The position numbers were made by a program, and so were the translations under genes. From Pogonophryne albipinna (taxonomy: Eukaryota; Chordata; Actinopteri; Perciformes; Artedidraconidae): a stretch of DNA of 64,000 nt. This document shows positions 32,133 to 42,543 of the stretch, piece by piece. Location: contig CM053251.1 of NCBI GenBank assembly GCA_028583405.1, positions 2,634,531 through 2,698,530 on the forward strand, read 5' to 3'. Numbering within the stretch: the stretch's first letter is position 1; each line of letters begins with the position of its first letter. The notes under the pieces are model-generated. The model did not search any database and was not told the origin of the DNA. It saw only the letters and a list, made by a program, of their open reading frames with translations.

Positions 32133-33548
32133 ATGAGCAACAACTGTGTCCGTGATTGCCCCTCATGTAAGACAGGGTACATCATGAGCTACGGCTTACA
32201 CGCGATATGCGAATCCTGCCTGGGGCCAGAGCACGCGGACGCGGCTCTCAGACAGCAGGTCGCTTGTTCGCATTGTGCCCGTCTCCCGTCAGCCGACAGG
32301 AAGCGAAGAGCGGACGCTCTAGCTGCTGTGGCTGAGGAGGACGATTGGCCCGTCCAGAACAGGGACGGCGGCCTGTCTCTGGAGCCGAGTGTGGGGCAGG
32401 AGTCGGACGACTCCTACCCCGTCTCCCTCCAGGGCTCGCCATGCGGCTCTCCCCTCCCCCCTCTCCCCTGGACGGGGGAGACGGGGTCGGAGCGAGGTAC
32501 GGGTGTGGCGGCCGAGCACGCGGTCCCCTTCTCCGTGGCCACGGCGTTACCGGCGTTGGGTGGCATTATGCTGGAGCTGCCGGAGATCATCGGCAAAGCA
32601 GCAGCATGCAAAGGTCTCCCCATTCCCCCAGGACGGGAGAGGGTGGCTCTGGACGACATGGCCGGAGTGTTTTCCCGGGTTCAGACGGGCAGGAGTGACC
32701 CGATCTGGCCGCGCTTCCCCGCCATTAGGAGGTACCAGGAGGGGGCGGCGGTGAACCCGAGGACCCTGAGGGCTCCGGTGGCCTCCTTTGTTCCCTTCAC
32801 TAGGGTGGAGGGATTCACAGAGGAGGGTTTTCCAAACACCCCCGCTCTGGAGCCGAGCTTGACGGCGTTCTTTGGGGTTAGGCAGGCCAACTTGATCGCC
32901 GGACGGCGCCCTATGTTGGCCTCCCCCAAGGACCAGTATGTCGCCCGCCAGGCTGACCGGGCGCACCAATGTGCGTTGCTGGCCATCTCAGTAGTTACGC
33001 TGGTGGAGCGGTCCACCACCGTGGCACCAGAGGAGGCGGAGGAGATCGGCAAGGCGGCCAGCACGGCACTCACGCTGTGCGCAGCCGTGGCTGTCTCCCA
33101 GGCGAGGATCGCAGCATGGATGACGCAGATCCAGCGCCACCTCTGGCTGCAACAGGCGGCTGTTACAGAGCCAGCCAGGAAGGTCTTGCTGGACGCTCCG
33201 ATCAGCCCGTATGGGCTGTTCGGACCCCAGTTTCTAGCCATGGTCGAGTCCATGAAAGCGGCAGCGGAGCAGGCGGATGATATCCGCCAGCACTTCGGCT
33301 GGCTCCAGCCTGCGGCGAAGCCTCAGCGGCACCAGCGGCAGCAGCAGCAGCGGCCAACCCGGCTGCAGCGACAGGCAGAGAGACGCTCACAGCAACCGCA
33401 GCCGAGGCGTCAGACTCGTCCGTCGGCGGCGGCAGGGGCACCGTCCCGCGCCTCAGCCCCCCCACCAGCAGAGAGGGGGGGTCAAAAGGGAGTGAGGTAC
33501 TCCCGTTCGTCGTCTGCTCCACGAGAGCCGCCGAGGAAACAGAGCTGG
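32133..33548 (+). pseudogene. DIRS-type gag-like protein, truncated by insertion
   Basis: The ATG at 32133 opens a 472-codon frame up to the Ginger border; only the residues after codon 472 are transposon-derived. The N-terminus has paired cysteines (CPSC, CESCLGPEH, CSHC) seen in gag proteins of fish and amphibian DIRS elements. The middle is Ala/Pro-rich with a conserved helical segment (QADRAHQCALLAISVVTLVE), and the end is Gln/Arg-rich, suited to nucleic-acid binding. Beyond the insertion the frame would end at TAG 42541-42543. Composition is much more GC-rich than its neighbours. Confidence 0.68.
33545..33548. repeat. 4-bp target flank (CTGG), left
   Basis: CTGG abuts the TGTTCC terminus; CCGG abuts the other terminus at 42513-42516. 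This fits a 4-bp CCGG duplication in which the left copy changed C to T at a CpG. Confidence 0.7.
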
Positions 33549-34470
33549 TGTTCCGAATTAACTTGTTTCCCGATCAACTTGTTTCCCAATCAACTCGTTT
33601 CCGTCGGGTACGTGGCTTTCGACTGAAATACACATTTCGATCGCTTTCTTCTGTCGTTTACATACATCTTTTGGTATATTTGGCTTCTTAGGAACAGGTT
33701 GATGCACATCCAGTACCAGTGTGTGAGGTTGTGATTACGATGGCGATATCCGGACGCGAACAGCGAGGACTACAACAAGACAAACGAGTTGCTCGAATAA
33801 ATCATTTAAACCAGCTATTGTTGCCAGACTTATTACGGAATATCGTTGTTAATGTCCAAGTCCATCTGTGTATACCTTCAGACAGCCTCCAAGTGCAGCA
33901 CACGGTGTTTACTCACAGTTTGAAAGCAGCGTGGAGAAGTCTTCATCTGTGTTAAACTGTGATCCTCCAAGGGAACTGGGACCCGCCCACGTTAAAATGT
34001 GACCCGCCCACGTTAAAATGTGACCCGCCCAGGTTAAATTGTGTTACGATTTCTGTGGCTATCTACCAGCGATCATGTTTAATATGAAAGACAACCCACA
34101 CATGTATCCCTTATAAAAACGGTATTGTGCAGCACTCATCCAGATAAGATGTGACTGTTACCTCGTTTTGCAAAGATAGCAGCAGCAATGTCATTGGGGA
34201 TATTTAGACTTTAAAGTGCTGCTTGCTCGTGAATGTTGGTGTCGGCAAACAATATTACGAATCCTCTATTCAAACATAATATTCAATGTGCATCGACATG
34301 AAAATAACAAAAAAGTTCATGCTGGACTCAAACCCGAGTCCCACCAGTAAAAATCAATCATGCCCTGCGCGCTATGAGTGCGCCACGAATCATCACATCC
34401 TAACAGATCACCACAGCTCATTTTGTTAGATTAACATTGTCAACAACTTCTAGAAAAATGCAACTCGACC
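33549..34470 (+). repeat. Left terminal inverted repeat of the Ginger-type element
   Basis: Matches 41609-42512 inverted. It contains a 16-bp tandem duplication near 33575-33605 that the right copy lacks, three 21-bp GACCCGCCC(A)CGTTAAAATG units at 33989-34040, and a 78-codon open frame at 33719-33955 preserved in both copies. Confidence 0.92.
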
Positions 34471-35139
34471 ATCATTTATAATGTGAGCGAATGTCTGTAC
34501 ACTTTAAGCCATATAATATACATATTATAGTAGGCATTTGCTTAGAAATAGTATACTGACTGAGGTCTGTATCAAGCCTCATTAAGACCCACAGAGATCA
34601 GATATCCTAGTTTATCAGCCTGCGAGCCCACATTATGTTGTGATAAGTGTTAATTTTACATATAAATGTGCAAACATTAACTTCCAATATGCAAATCAGG
34701 CCATGTATTGCGTGATATTTGCCAAGCGACATTATGCTATAATATAATATTTTGCCTCACAATATAGACATTTTGAAACGTTAACTTTCTAAATAGGCCC
34801 CCCATTTCCTTTTGCTATGTCTGCTAATGCAGTAGCTGATAGGATGTAAACCTGGACCAAAGGTGTTGCGCTAGAAACAGAATGCAATTTAAAAAAAGGT
34901 TTATATTCTAGCAATACTGGCTGTCTTTTCTGTCTTGCGACAGACTCACAAAAATAAAATACTTAACAGCATAGGCATCACGTCCCCTATGGTGTGCTAA
35001 GGGCCAATTTTACACATTGCAACTATAATAACAGTGGCCAAATTCATGTTCTAATATGCAATGCAAGCTTTGCTTCTGTATAGTAGATAGACTTACTCAT
35101 TAGTGTGACAGAAGGAAAGACAACAACAATGATATTAAT

Positions 35140-35940
35140 GATTCAGTATCTATTTATTTAATCCTTTATTTGGCAGGGACAATGCTCAGTAATGAACACT
35201 TAAAACATTAAAATGCGTCAAGCATAACAGTGCCAGATTTAGCTTTGAGCTAATTTCCATCTGCAGTCCCTCACATAAAACATTTAAGAAAATTACATTT
35301 TACAAACATGGCAAAAACAAAATACATGATATGCAAAAAGTGCAAAAGAGCAAGAGCAGCATACATGAGTATTTATCACATGGTAATACAATATAGCAGC
35401 AACAACATATAAAGTGCAAGAAAATATAAAAGTGCTACATAAAGTGCAAGAGGAGATACCCCTGTGTTAAAGTGCATTTAGCGGTGATCGCACGTCTGTT
35501 TGTTTCTCAACCATTCTTTGAGTTGACCTTTGAACCTATTGAGGGTGGGACAATCCCGTATCTCAGTTGGGAGGCTATTCCACAATGAGCTGCCTTTAAC
35601 GGAGAGGACATTTTGTCCAAAAGTGGTCCGTCTACGGTGGACTTCACAGTCTCCTCTGGTTTCTGACCTAGTGCAGCGTCCAGTGTCTTTTGTGGATGAA
35701 TTCCCCTAAGGGAGGGGGGGCCAGTCCATGTAAACATTTATAAACAGAACACATACTTTTAAAAGACTTAAAATTGTCAAAACTCAAGAAATTGTGTTTT
35801 TCAAGGATGGTACAGTGGTGGTATGAATTTGGCTTTCTGTCAAACACCTGGATAGCTCTCTTGTACAGCTTTATTTGGCAAGTATGTATAAACATACAAG
35901 GAACATAGCCTTTTTCTGTCCGGTTGGGATCCAAACCACA
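35140..35940 (-). pseudogene. LINE 3' fragment with RT C-terminus
   Basis: Minus strand from about 35934 reads KRAIQVFDRKPNSYHH and then CLHGLAPPPLGEFIHKR, the post-RT region of a CR1/L2-like fish LINE. The reading continues in another frame down to about 35507 and into a 3' UTR ending near 35140. It is 5'-truncated and frameshifted. It lies inside the Ginger-type element downstream of its gene, so it is a later passenger. Confidence 0.72.
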
Positions 35941-35960
35941 CAGTGATGGATGTACAGAGA

Positions 35961-36150
35961 ACAGACTGGATTATTGCAGAGTAATAATAATAATAATAAT
36001 AATACATTCGATGTATAAAGCACCTTCCATTGCTAACAGCAATCCCAAGGTGCTACAGGAGGCATAATAAAAACAAACAAAACAAACAAAAGTGTCATCA
36101 AAAGCTTTTTTAAAAGAAAGGTTTTTAAGCCTTTCTTGAAGGCGTCAGTG
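35961..36150. repeat. ATA microsatellite and short interspersed repeat
   Basis: A run of (ATA) units at about 35981-36003 is followed by TATAAAGCACCTTCCATTGC and an A-rich tail. It looks like a short dispersed repeat fragment. Confidence 0.5.
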
Positions 36151-36208
36151 GTCTGTGGAGTCCTCAGGTGGTCTGGGAGGGACCAAGGAGACATATTCTG
36201 TTCTGCCA

Positions 36209-36750
36209 TTACGATTTGCAGGAAGGGCAAAAGTAGTCATCCTCTGTGGGGGAGGCCAGTCCCACGCATCCTAAGTGATACCACATTTGGCAGGTGGTGC
36301 ACTCAATCTGACAGGGAAAAAGAGAAATACTTTAGAATACTGTCAAACATTTTGTCAGGTTCACATCAATCATCCTGATTAGGATGTCAAATTAAGCCGT
36401 TTTAACTTCCTTAGACATTATTTCTTTACATAGTATGGCAATGGGTGTCAGATATAGGGTTACAATCTTAGCTGTGGTCCTTTCTGTTTGGAGTCTGTTG
36501 GTATGTTCCTGCAGCTGCTCCAGTACCCACCGAAAGTGCAAAGACATGCAAGTTAGGTGAATTCAACTATACATTTGCAATAGCTGTGTGATAGTGAGTG
36601 TTCACCCAGTGATGTTGAGGTAACCTATCCAAGGGGCATCCCAGTCTTCCAGCAGAAGGACATGAATTTCTCTACATACCCACGTATCAATGTCCCCTTC
36701 AGCCCCCGAGCTGAGCTCCCCACAAGCCCTACAGAGCTGGGATAGGTCAT
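36209..36750 (-). CDS. Ginger-type transposase gene, last exons: PHD finger
   Basis: Exon 36750-36680 (acceptor TTTTTTGCAG, donor GTATGT) encodes DDLSQLCRACGELSSG and ends DTW. Exon 36307-36209 (acceptor CCTGTCAG) encodes IECTTCQMWYHLGCVGL, then YFCPSCKS and TAA. Together they form a C4HC3 PHD finger: CX2C, CX2C, WYHX2C, CX2C. Phases fit (phase 1 into the first, phase 0 between them). PHD fingers usually read histone tails, so this may direct the transposase to particular chromatin. It is the C-terminus of the protein that starts at 40568. Confidence 0.85.
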
Positions 36751-36824
36751 CTGCAAAAAAGAAGATAATGTAGTTTAATGCTAATATAGACACATTGAAG
36801 TATACCTGGTAGAGTTCTGTATAC

Positions 36825-38017
36825 CTGAATTTGTCACCAGAGACATTGCCATGTGCATCCGCAACATGGCCACACCCATCGCGTCAACTGGATATGCCAC
36901 ATTTTCCCCAGACAATATCTGCTCTGCAAGCTAAAAAGTGTCTGATAAGTATCATTTTGAGGACTTTTTAATAATGACAAATAGCAACAGATATAATCAA
37001 ATGTTTACCTTGCACACAAACACCCCGCATGACGATGAGTCATTTTGTTGTGGGTGAGCAACGGTTGCGCATTCCCAGCTCCCTATTCCCGGACACTTTT
37101 TGCGGACCAATGCTCTACACACAAAACACACATTTATTACAGTTTGCCAATTTTAACATATGCCCAATTAAAATCATTTAATTCAAGATCAGTTGAATCC
37201 TGTTAAAGGACAAAAATGCTTGAATGACCTTTTTGTTGCTCCCAAAAGATGATCCATGGTGTATGAATACATGTATTTGTCTAATGCACACATCAAAGCT
37301 GACATTTCATTCACCCTGTTACATCCTTGCATTTATCGATCTGTGCTTCTGTGGCCCCAAATGGGTCCACGAACAGGGACCGCCTCTCCTTTAGGTACAT
37401 GATCTATGGAAATGCAAATACTAATTATAACCAACCCCTACATCAGATAGTGTCATGGTTCCGTCTAGATCTGTTTACATTGAAGATTACTTACAATCAG
37501 TGTCGAGTGTCCGTTGTGGCAGACCGCTCCAACTGCCACATCGTGTTTGAAAAGGTCCAACTAAAGCAAATTCTAATAATTACAACAACTAATGTATACA
37601 CTAACATAAGTATGTATTTGTGTGTATGGACAGACAAACATACATATACCCAAAATACATAGGCCTACTTATGTACAAAGAACGAAATCATCCTACTATA
37701 TAGTCCTACTCACCCTTCTCAAAGAACCTTTGTGGGTTCCCTCCCAGAGCGATGTCATGAGGTAGGAGTCTATCAGGAGAGCGCCAGCTTTCCTTCCCAC
37801 CATAGTTAAATATGAATTGACGATCTAAGAGTACAAAAATAACTTGTGATACAATCTAAATACATATCAGTCCAATATTATCTTGTTTTGTAATTTACCT
37901 CTCCCTCCAACCACTTCCTTGGGGCCAAGTCCATGAGGTTCTCCGTGTACACTTTATATGGCCCAAACTTGCACCAGAGCGTGTGTTTTCTCCTCCCTGT
38001 CCATATTTGTCGAATTA
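36825..38017 (-). CDS. Ginger-type transposase gene, middle exons: Ulp1/C48 protease
   Basis: Six exons, each with GT/AG borders and matching phases: 38017-37899, 37824-37714, 37560-37495, 37403-37315, 37114-37009 and 36930-36825. The translation has the C48 (Ulp1/SENP) layout: start WLEGEIVNSYL; catalytic His in CHNGHSTLI (37560-37495); Asp in LFVDPFG (37403-37315); Gln and Cys in HPQQNDSSSCGVFVCK (37114-37009). The usual Trp after the His is Ser. C48 enzymes cleave SUMO-like or polyprotein substrates; here it may process the transposase or counter host SUMO marks (inference). No stop or frameshift was seen in these exons. Confidence 0.85.
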
Positions 38018-38088
38018 CTGTAAATATAGCAATGGCAGTTATTTGTGAAATGCATAATTTGGAGTGTACTTTCTGTCTGTTTACTTAC

Positions 38089-39879
38089 AAAGTTCAGGAT
38101 CTTTTGGTGCCATTTGGGCCTCGCAGTCAGATGGAGATGGAGGTGCCACTTGTGGTGTTTGTGTGGTGGGTGTTTGTGTGGTGGGTGTTTGTGTGCTGTG
38201 GATGTGTGTCTGTGTCTTTGTGTGTTGTGGACCAGCCAGAGAAGAGGGATCGGACAACTTCTGTAGTTTGGCAGGAATCCTCTCCTCTGGCTGGAAATAA
38301 TGTGTTAGATGGTCTATGTTGGTCTGCAACTTTGTGGTGCCCTTACCAACAATGGCCTTTTTCCCCCTCTAGTTCCAGGATGCTGTAGGTTTCCAACCAG
38401 TCATCCTCCAGCTTTCCCCCTTTCCTTTGCTCCTGTCTCACGTTCCTCCGCAACACCTGATCCCCTACTTGGAAGTTGTCCTCCTGGCCCCTTTCTATTT
38501 TTCTTTTGCGGACCTTGTCCTGACTTGTTTTCATATTGTTTTTGACCTCTGTGAATACAGCCTCCTGTTTTTTCAGGCCTTCATGGATCTCCTCCCGTTC
38601 GACCAGCTTGCTGACTTTGTCTTCTTTGACCTGCAACAAATGACAGTTAGAATTTTAGAAGGCAGATGATCCAAATGAAGACGTTTGAAAAGGATGACAA
38701 CATTAGAACATCTTACCACGTACTCCTCTGGCACCTCTGAAGGATACCTAGCCTCCCTCCCAAACATCAAATAATACGGGCTGTATTTCGTGGTCAGCTG
38801 TTTCTTTGTCCGAAGAGCAAACATGGTGGACTGGAGCACCTGGTCCCAGCGTTTGGGGTGACCAGCCACCATTTTGTTCAACGTCCTTAAAATGCAGAAT
38901 TCAAGTATAGGTATGAGGAAGCAGGAGAGCATATGGGTTCTCATGTATGATAAAGCAACATATCATTACTGATTACCTGTTCACATCGGAACAGGAAATG
39001 TGTTTGTTATTCTATGAAGAGCGTGAATTCCATCAGGTATTGAAAACCAATACCTCTGTATAGTGCCGTTTAATTTCTCGACAAGGCCATTGGTCTGTGG
39101 GTGGTAGGCGGAGCACAGGCTTCGCTTGATGTCCAGCCTCTCACACAGGGCAGAGTTGACCTTGAAATTATCATTAGGACAGACAAGCAATAGGTTAGCA
39201 CAGCAACTACAGTTACATATTGGGGATTCATACTGAATCAACACTGTTGCAAAACTCAGAGCCCTGGTCTGTTAGCAGTCTTTGAGGTGCACCAAATTTG
39301 TAAAAGAAATCAATGATACAATTGGTCACCTCTTCTGCTGTTTTACTCTTTAGTGGGTAGGCCTCTGCCCATTTGGTGAAATAGTCAACCATTACACATA
39401 TGTACTGGTTGCCACCATCTGTTACTGTGAGTTTACCCACTAAGTCCATCCCAACCAGTTCCAAAGGCTCTGTAACCTGGGGGGGAAAAAATACATGAGC
39501 ATTACAGTAAATCACTGTTGACGTGTTTCTACACTGACAATACCAGTATGCCATTGTTTATTTTACCTCTATCGGACTGTACTCCTGCTTCTCCTTTATG
39601 TTGGCTCTCTTGGCCTGGCACTGTGGACACTGAGCAATCTAAAACAGACAAACATCATTTCAAAGTTCTGACTAATATTTAGTGCAATTAAATGTGCTAT
39701 ATTATATTTTAAACTAGAATATAGAAAAAGAAAGAAAGAAATGCTTCTCCCTTTGAAAAGGTGCCATCAAAACAAAACACAACATAAGAAAACAAATACA
39801 CGCAGCAATAAAGTGCAGTAATTATTTGCAGGGGTATACAATCGAAAATGTAATGAATAATAATAGTAGGTATGTATTT

Positions 39880-39910
<31 letters not shown>

Positions 39911-40568
39911 TATATATAAATATATATACAGAGTCACATTTAATTCACATGCAGGAGGTATGGCTTTCAGGTCTTAAGAGCAATGATGGCTTAACACCTG
40001 AAAGTCATACCTCTTAATCATCCTGCTGATAGGATGTTTGCACATACAGTATAAGCAATTTTGAAATACACTTGACATTACACTCCTCTGTGCTCTACTT
40101 TTGAACCTGAATGTGTATTCCACCTCATTATTTTGAAGATACCAACTCACACACTTGCGTATGTCACTCTCCATGCCAGGCCAATAGTAGCGAGCAATAA
40201 GCGCACAGTGTGTCTTCTCCACTCCACAGTGTCCACCAATGTTACTGGAGTGAAACTCCTTGAACAGTTGGTCTGCTTCTTCGGCAGTAGAGACAACTTT
40301 GGCAAGGTGCTCAGTCTTGTTTTGTCTGCGCTTGCAGATGTAGTACAGCTCTCCGTCTGGTGTTTATATGTCATAATATTAGATGTATTAGTTTTACCAT
40401 AGCATATTATCATTGTGTTCTAGACTCCATATAGCATGCATCCTTACCCTTTATCCTGAAGGTGTCAGCTCTCCTCTTAATGACATATTTGTCCCTCTTT
40501 GTTGACCCTTCAGGATACTGGTGGTGGACTTTTAGATCCAGAATTTGTTGCACAATTCTGTGATCCAT
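38089..40568 (-). CDS. Ginger-type transposase gene, first exons: DDE integrase
   Basis: Exons 40568-40448, 40356-40151, 39638-39567, 39476-39243, 39160-39054, 38885-38717 and 38630-38089, with consistent phases. The ATG is at 40568 (MDHRIVQQILDLKVHHQYP); an upstream in-frame start at 40607 is possible. Order: HHCC zinc finger (FHSSNIGGHCGVEKT ... CPQC); DDE core with D in LVGMDLVGKL, D in LLTDQGSEF and E in NGLVEKLNGT; SPYYLMFG; then a GPY/F-like region (FQVGDQVLRRNV, DDWLETYSILELEG). In the last exon one extra base in a GGGGGAAAAA run near 38360 shifts the frame, the only defect found. A Pro/Thr linker with TQTPT repeats follows. The integrase would cut and join the element ends in the nucleus. 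Confidence 0.88.
38145..38205 (-). repeat. Short coding minisatellite (TQTPT) in transposase linker
   Basis: GTGTGGTGGGTGTTT repeated twice with a degenerate third copy; keeps frame (15-bp unit). Confidence 0.75.
39870..39910. repeat. AAT trinucleotide microsatellite
   Basis: About ten ATA/AAT units within an intron of the Ginger-type gene. Confidence 0.9.
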
Positions 40569-40834
40569 GTTCAACTCTCTGTCCCTCCTTACTCCACCTA
40601 CTTCCACCTACTTCCACCTGTCTCGCCTAAACTCCTACTACTTCCTACCTACTTACCCTCACCTATTCACACACAAACAAATTAATACAACAAAGACAAA
40701 CAAACAAAGTGACAAATACACGCAAACCTACAATACCAGCCTCTCTCAAATACACACAGTCGCACCTCAATTACTCACCCACTATCACTCACCAGGACAA
40801 TCACTCTATCACAGGCAACGCTCAATCACTCACT

Positions 40835-41050
40835 ATCACTCACTATCTATCGCTTCTATCTCTCTGTATCTCGCTATCTCTCTATCTGTCTCTATCGCTC
40901 TATATCTGTATCTCTCGCTATCTCTTCACTATCTATCGCTATCTATCTATCTATATCTGTATCTCGCTATCTCTCTATCTCTCTATCTGTCTCTATCTCT
41001 CTATATCTGTATCTCTGTATCTCTGTATCTCTCTGTCTCTCGCTATCTCC
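40835..41050. repeat. TCTA/TCTC-type microsatellite block
   Basis: Long compound array of TATC, TCTC and TGTATC units upstream (5') of the transposase gene. It gives spurious Ser/Leu/Tyr open frames. Confidence 0.9.
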
Positions 41051-41174
41051 TCACTAACCTCATAACATGGCGAAATGTTAATCCAATGTATATAGACTGG
41101 ACCCATGCGCGAATTAATTAATTAATTAAGTCTGTACACCTGTTGTTCAATTGTATGTTTCACTAACAGAAAGT

Positions 41175-41610
41175 ATAAACGGGTATAAAATCGACTCGAC
41201 ATCATATTCATAATAATATATGATACAAATGTAAGACTGACAACAATAATAGTTTGTAAAGGATTTATTGACGTGAATGTTTTGAACAGTGAACACAGAA
41301 ATCGTAACAGTTTAATCTAGGCGGGTCACATTTTAACCTGGGCGGGTCCCAGTTCCCTTGGAGGATCTGTTTAACACAGATGAAGACTTCTCCATTCAAC
41401 ACGTCCTAACAGATCACCAGAGAACAATAAATCAAGTCGCTGTGTTGATGCCTGTTACATCACATTACATTGCATTTAGCTGACGCTTTTATCCAAAGCG
41501 ATTTACAATAAGTATTCACTGTTCAAAACATTCACATCAATAAATCCTTTACTAACTATTATTGTTGTCAGTCTTACATTTGTATCATATATTATTATCA
41601 ATATGATGTC
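41175..41610. repeat. Rearranged inner inverted repeat and third partial TIR copy
   Basis: 41180-41290 is the reverse complement of about 41512-41610. Between them lies a shortened extra copy of terminal-repeat sequence (41298-41425), with GGGCGGGTCCCAGTTCCCTT and the AACACAGATGAAGACTTCTC segment. A common fish repeat (TTTAGCTGACGCTTTTATCC) sits at 41476. Confidence 0.75.
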
Positions 41611-42512
41611 GGGTTGCATTTTTCTAGAAGTTGTTGACAATGTTAATCTAACAAAATGAGCTGTGGTGATCTGATAGGATGTGATGATTCGTGGCGCACT
41701 CATAGCACGCAGGGCATGATTGATTTTTACTGGTGGGACTCGGGTTTGAGTCCAGCATGAACTTTTTTGTTATTTTCATGTCGATGCACATTGAATATTA
41801 TGTTTGAATAGAGGATTCGTAATATTGTTTGCCGACACCAACATTCACGACCAAGCAGCACTTTAAAGTCTAAATATCCCCAATGACATTTCTGCTGCTA
41901 TCTTTGCAAAATGAGGTAACAGTCACATCTTATCTGGATGAGTGCTGCACAATACCGTTTTTATAAGGGATACATGTGTGGGTAGTCTTTCATATTAAAC
42001 ATGATCGCTGGTAGATAGCCACAGAAATCGTAACACAATTTAACCTGGGCGGGTCACATTTTAACGTGGGCGGGTCACATTTTAACGTGGGCGGGTCCCA
42101 GTTCCCTTGGAGGATCACAGTTTAACACAGATGAAGACTTCTCCACGTTGCTTTCAAACTGTGAGTAAACACCGTGTGCTGCACTTGGAGGCTGTCTGAA
42201 GGTATACACAGATGGACTTGGACATTAACAACGATATTCCGTAATAAGTCTGGCAACAATAGCTGGTTTAAATGATTTATTCGAGCAACTCGTTTGTCTT
42301 GTTGTAGTCCTCGCTGTTCGCGTCCGGATATCGCCATCGTAATCACAACCTCACACACTGGTACTGGATGTGCATCAACCTGTTCCTAAGAAGCCAAATA
42401 TACCAAAAGATGTATGTAAACGACAGAAGAAAGCGATCGAAATGTGTATTTCAGTCTAAAGCCACGTACCCGACGGAAACGAGTTGATCGGGAAACAAGT
42501 TAATCCGGAACA
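41609..42512 (-). repeat. Right terminal inverted repeat of the Ginger-type element
   Basis: Inverted match of 33549-34470. It lies upstream of the transposase start (40568, minus), so promoter signals for the gene are probably in or just inside this repeat. Confidence 0.92.
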
Positions 42513-42516
42513 CCGG
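42513..42516. repeat. 4-bp target flank (CCGG), right
   Basis: CCGG directly follows AACA; partner of CTGG at 33545-33548. Confidence 0.7.
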
Positions 42517-42543
42517 GACACGGCTAATTACTGGAACACATAG

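Larger units (their letters stand above)
33549..42512 (-). mobile_element. Ginger-type DNA transposon, 9.0 kb, near-intact
   Basis: 8964 bp with terminal inverted repeats of about 0.9 kb, ends TGTTCCG...CGGAACA and a 4-bp CTGG/CCGG flank. It carries one intron-rich minus-strand gene (36209-40568) for an integrase-type transposase with a Ulp1-like protease and a PHD finger. A LINE 3' fragment (35140-35940) and microsatellites are inside. By eye the two inverted repeats differ at about ten bases plus one 16-bp tandem duplication in the left copy, so the element is young. Ginger elements are cut-and-paste transposons whose integrase is related to that of Ty3/Gypsy. Polintons also have long inverted repeats, but are larger and carry polymerase and capsid genes not seen here. 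Confidence 0.87.
30476..42543 (+). mobile_element. DIRS-type retrotransposon, 5' part, with two insertions
   Basis: 30476-30631 is a leader with a GCCCTCTAAGGCTATCGC segment and a TATA box (TATAAATAGG near 30608). The leader resumes at 32080 after a hAT and leads into the gag gene at 32133. At 33549 the gene is entered by a Ginger-type element and resumes for nine codons at 42517. No RT, methyltransferase-like or tyrosine-recombinase region was found, so only the 5' third remains. Assignment rests on the gag-like protein and leader, not on a recombinase. Confidence 0.6.

Noticed and set aside
32248..33522. Many long minus-strand and alternative-frame ORFs over the DIRS gag gene
   Set aside because: GC-rich coding sequence lacks stops in other frames; only the 32133 plus-strand frame has gag-like cysteines.
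33719..33955. 78-codon frame present in both terminal repeats as a real gene
   Set aside because: Its preservation is explained by the near-identity of the two young inverted repeats; no domain recognised.
40567..41121. 184-codon Ser/Leu/Tyr-rich frame
   Set aside because: Translation of the TCTA/TCTC microsatellite; artefact of low complexity.
33549..42512. Polinton/Maverick interpretation of the long-TIR element
   Set aside because: Integrase and cysteine protease fit superficially, but no polymerase B, ATPase or capsid genes; 4-bp rather than 6-bp flank; the protease is one exon set of the integrase gene.
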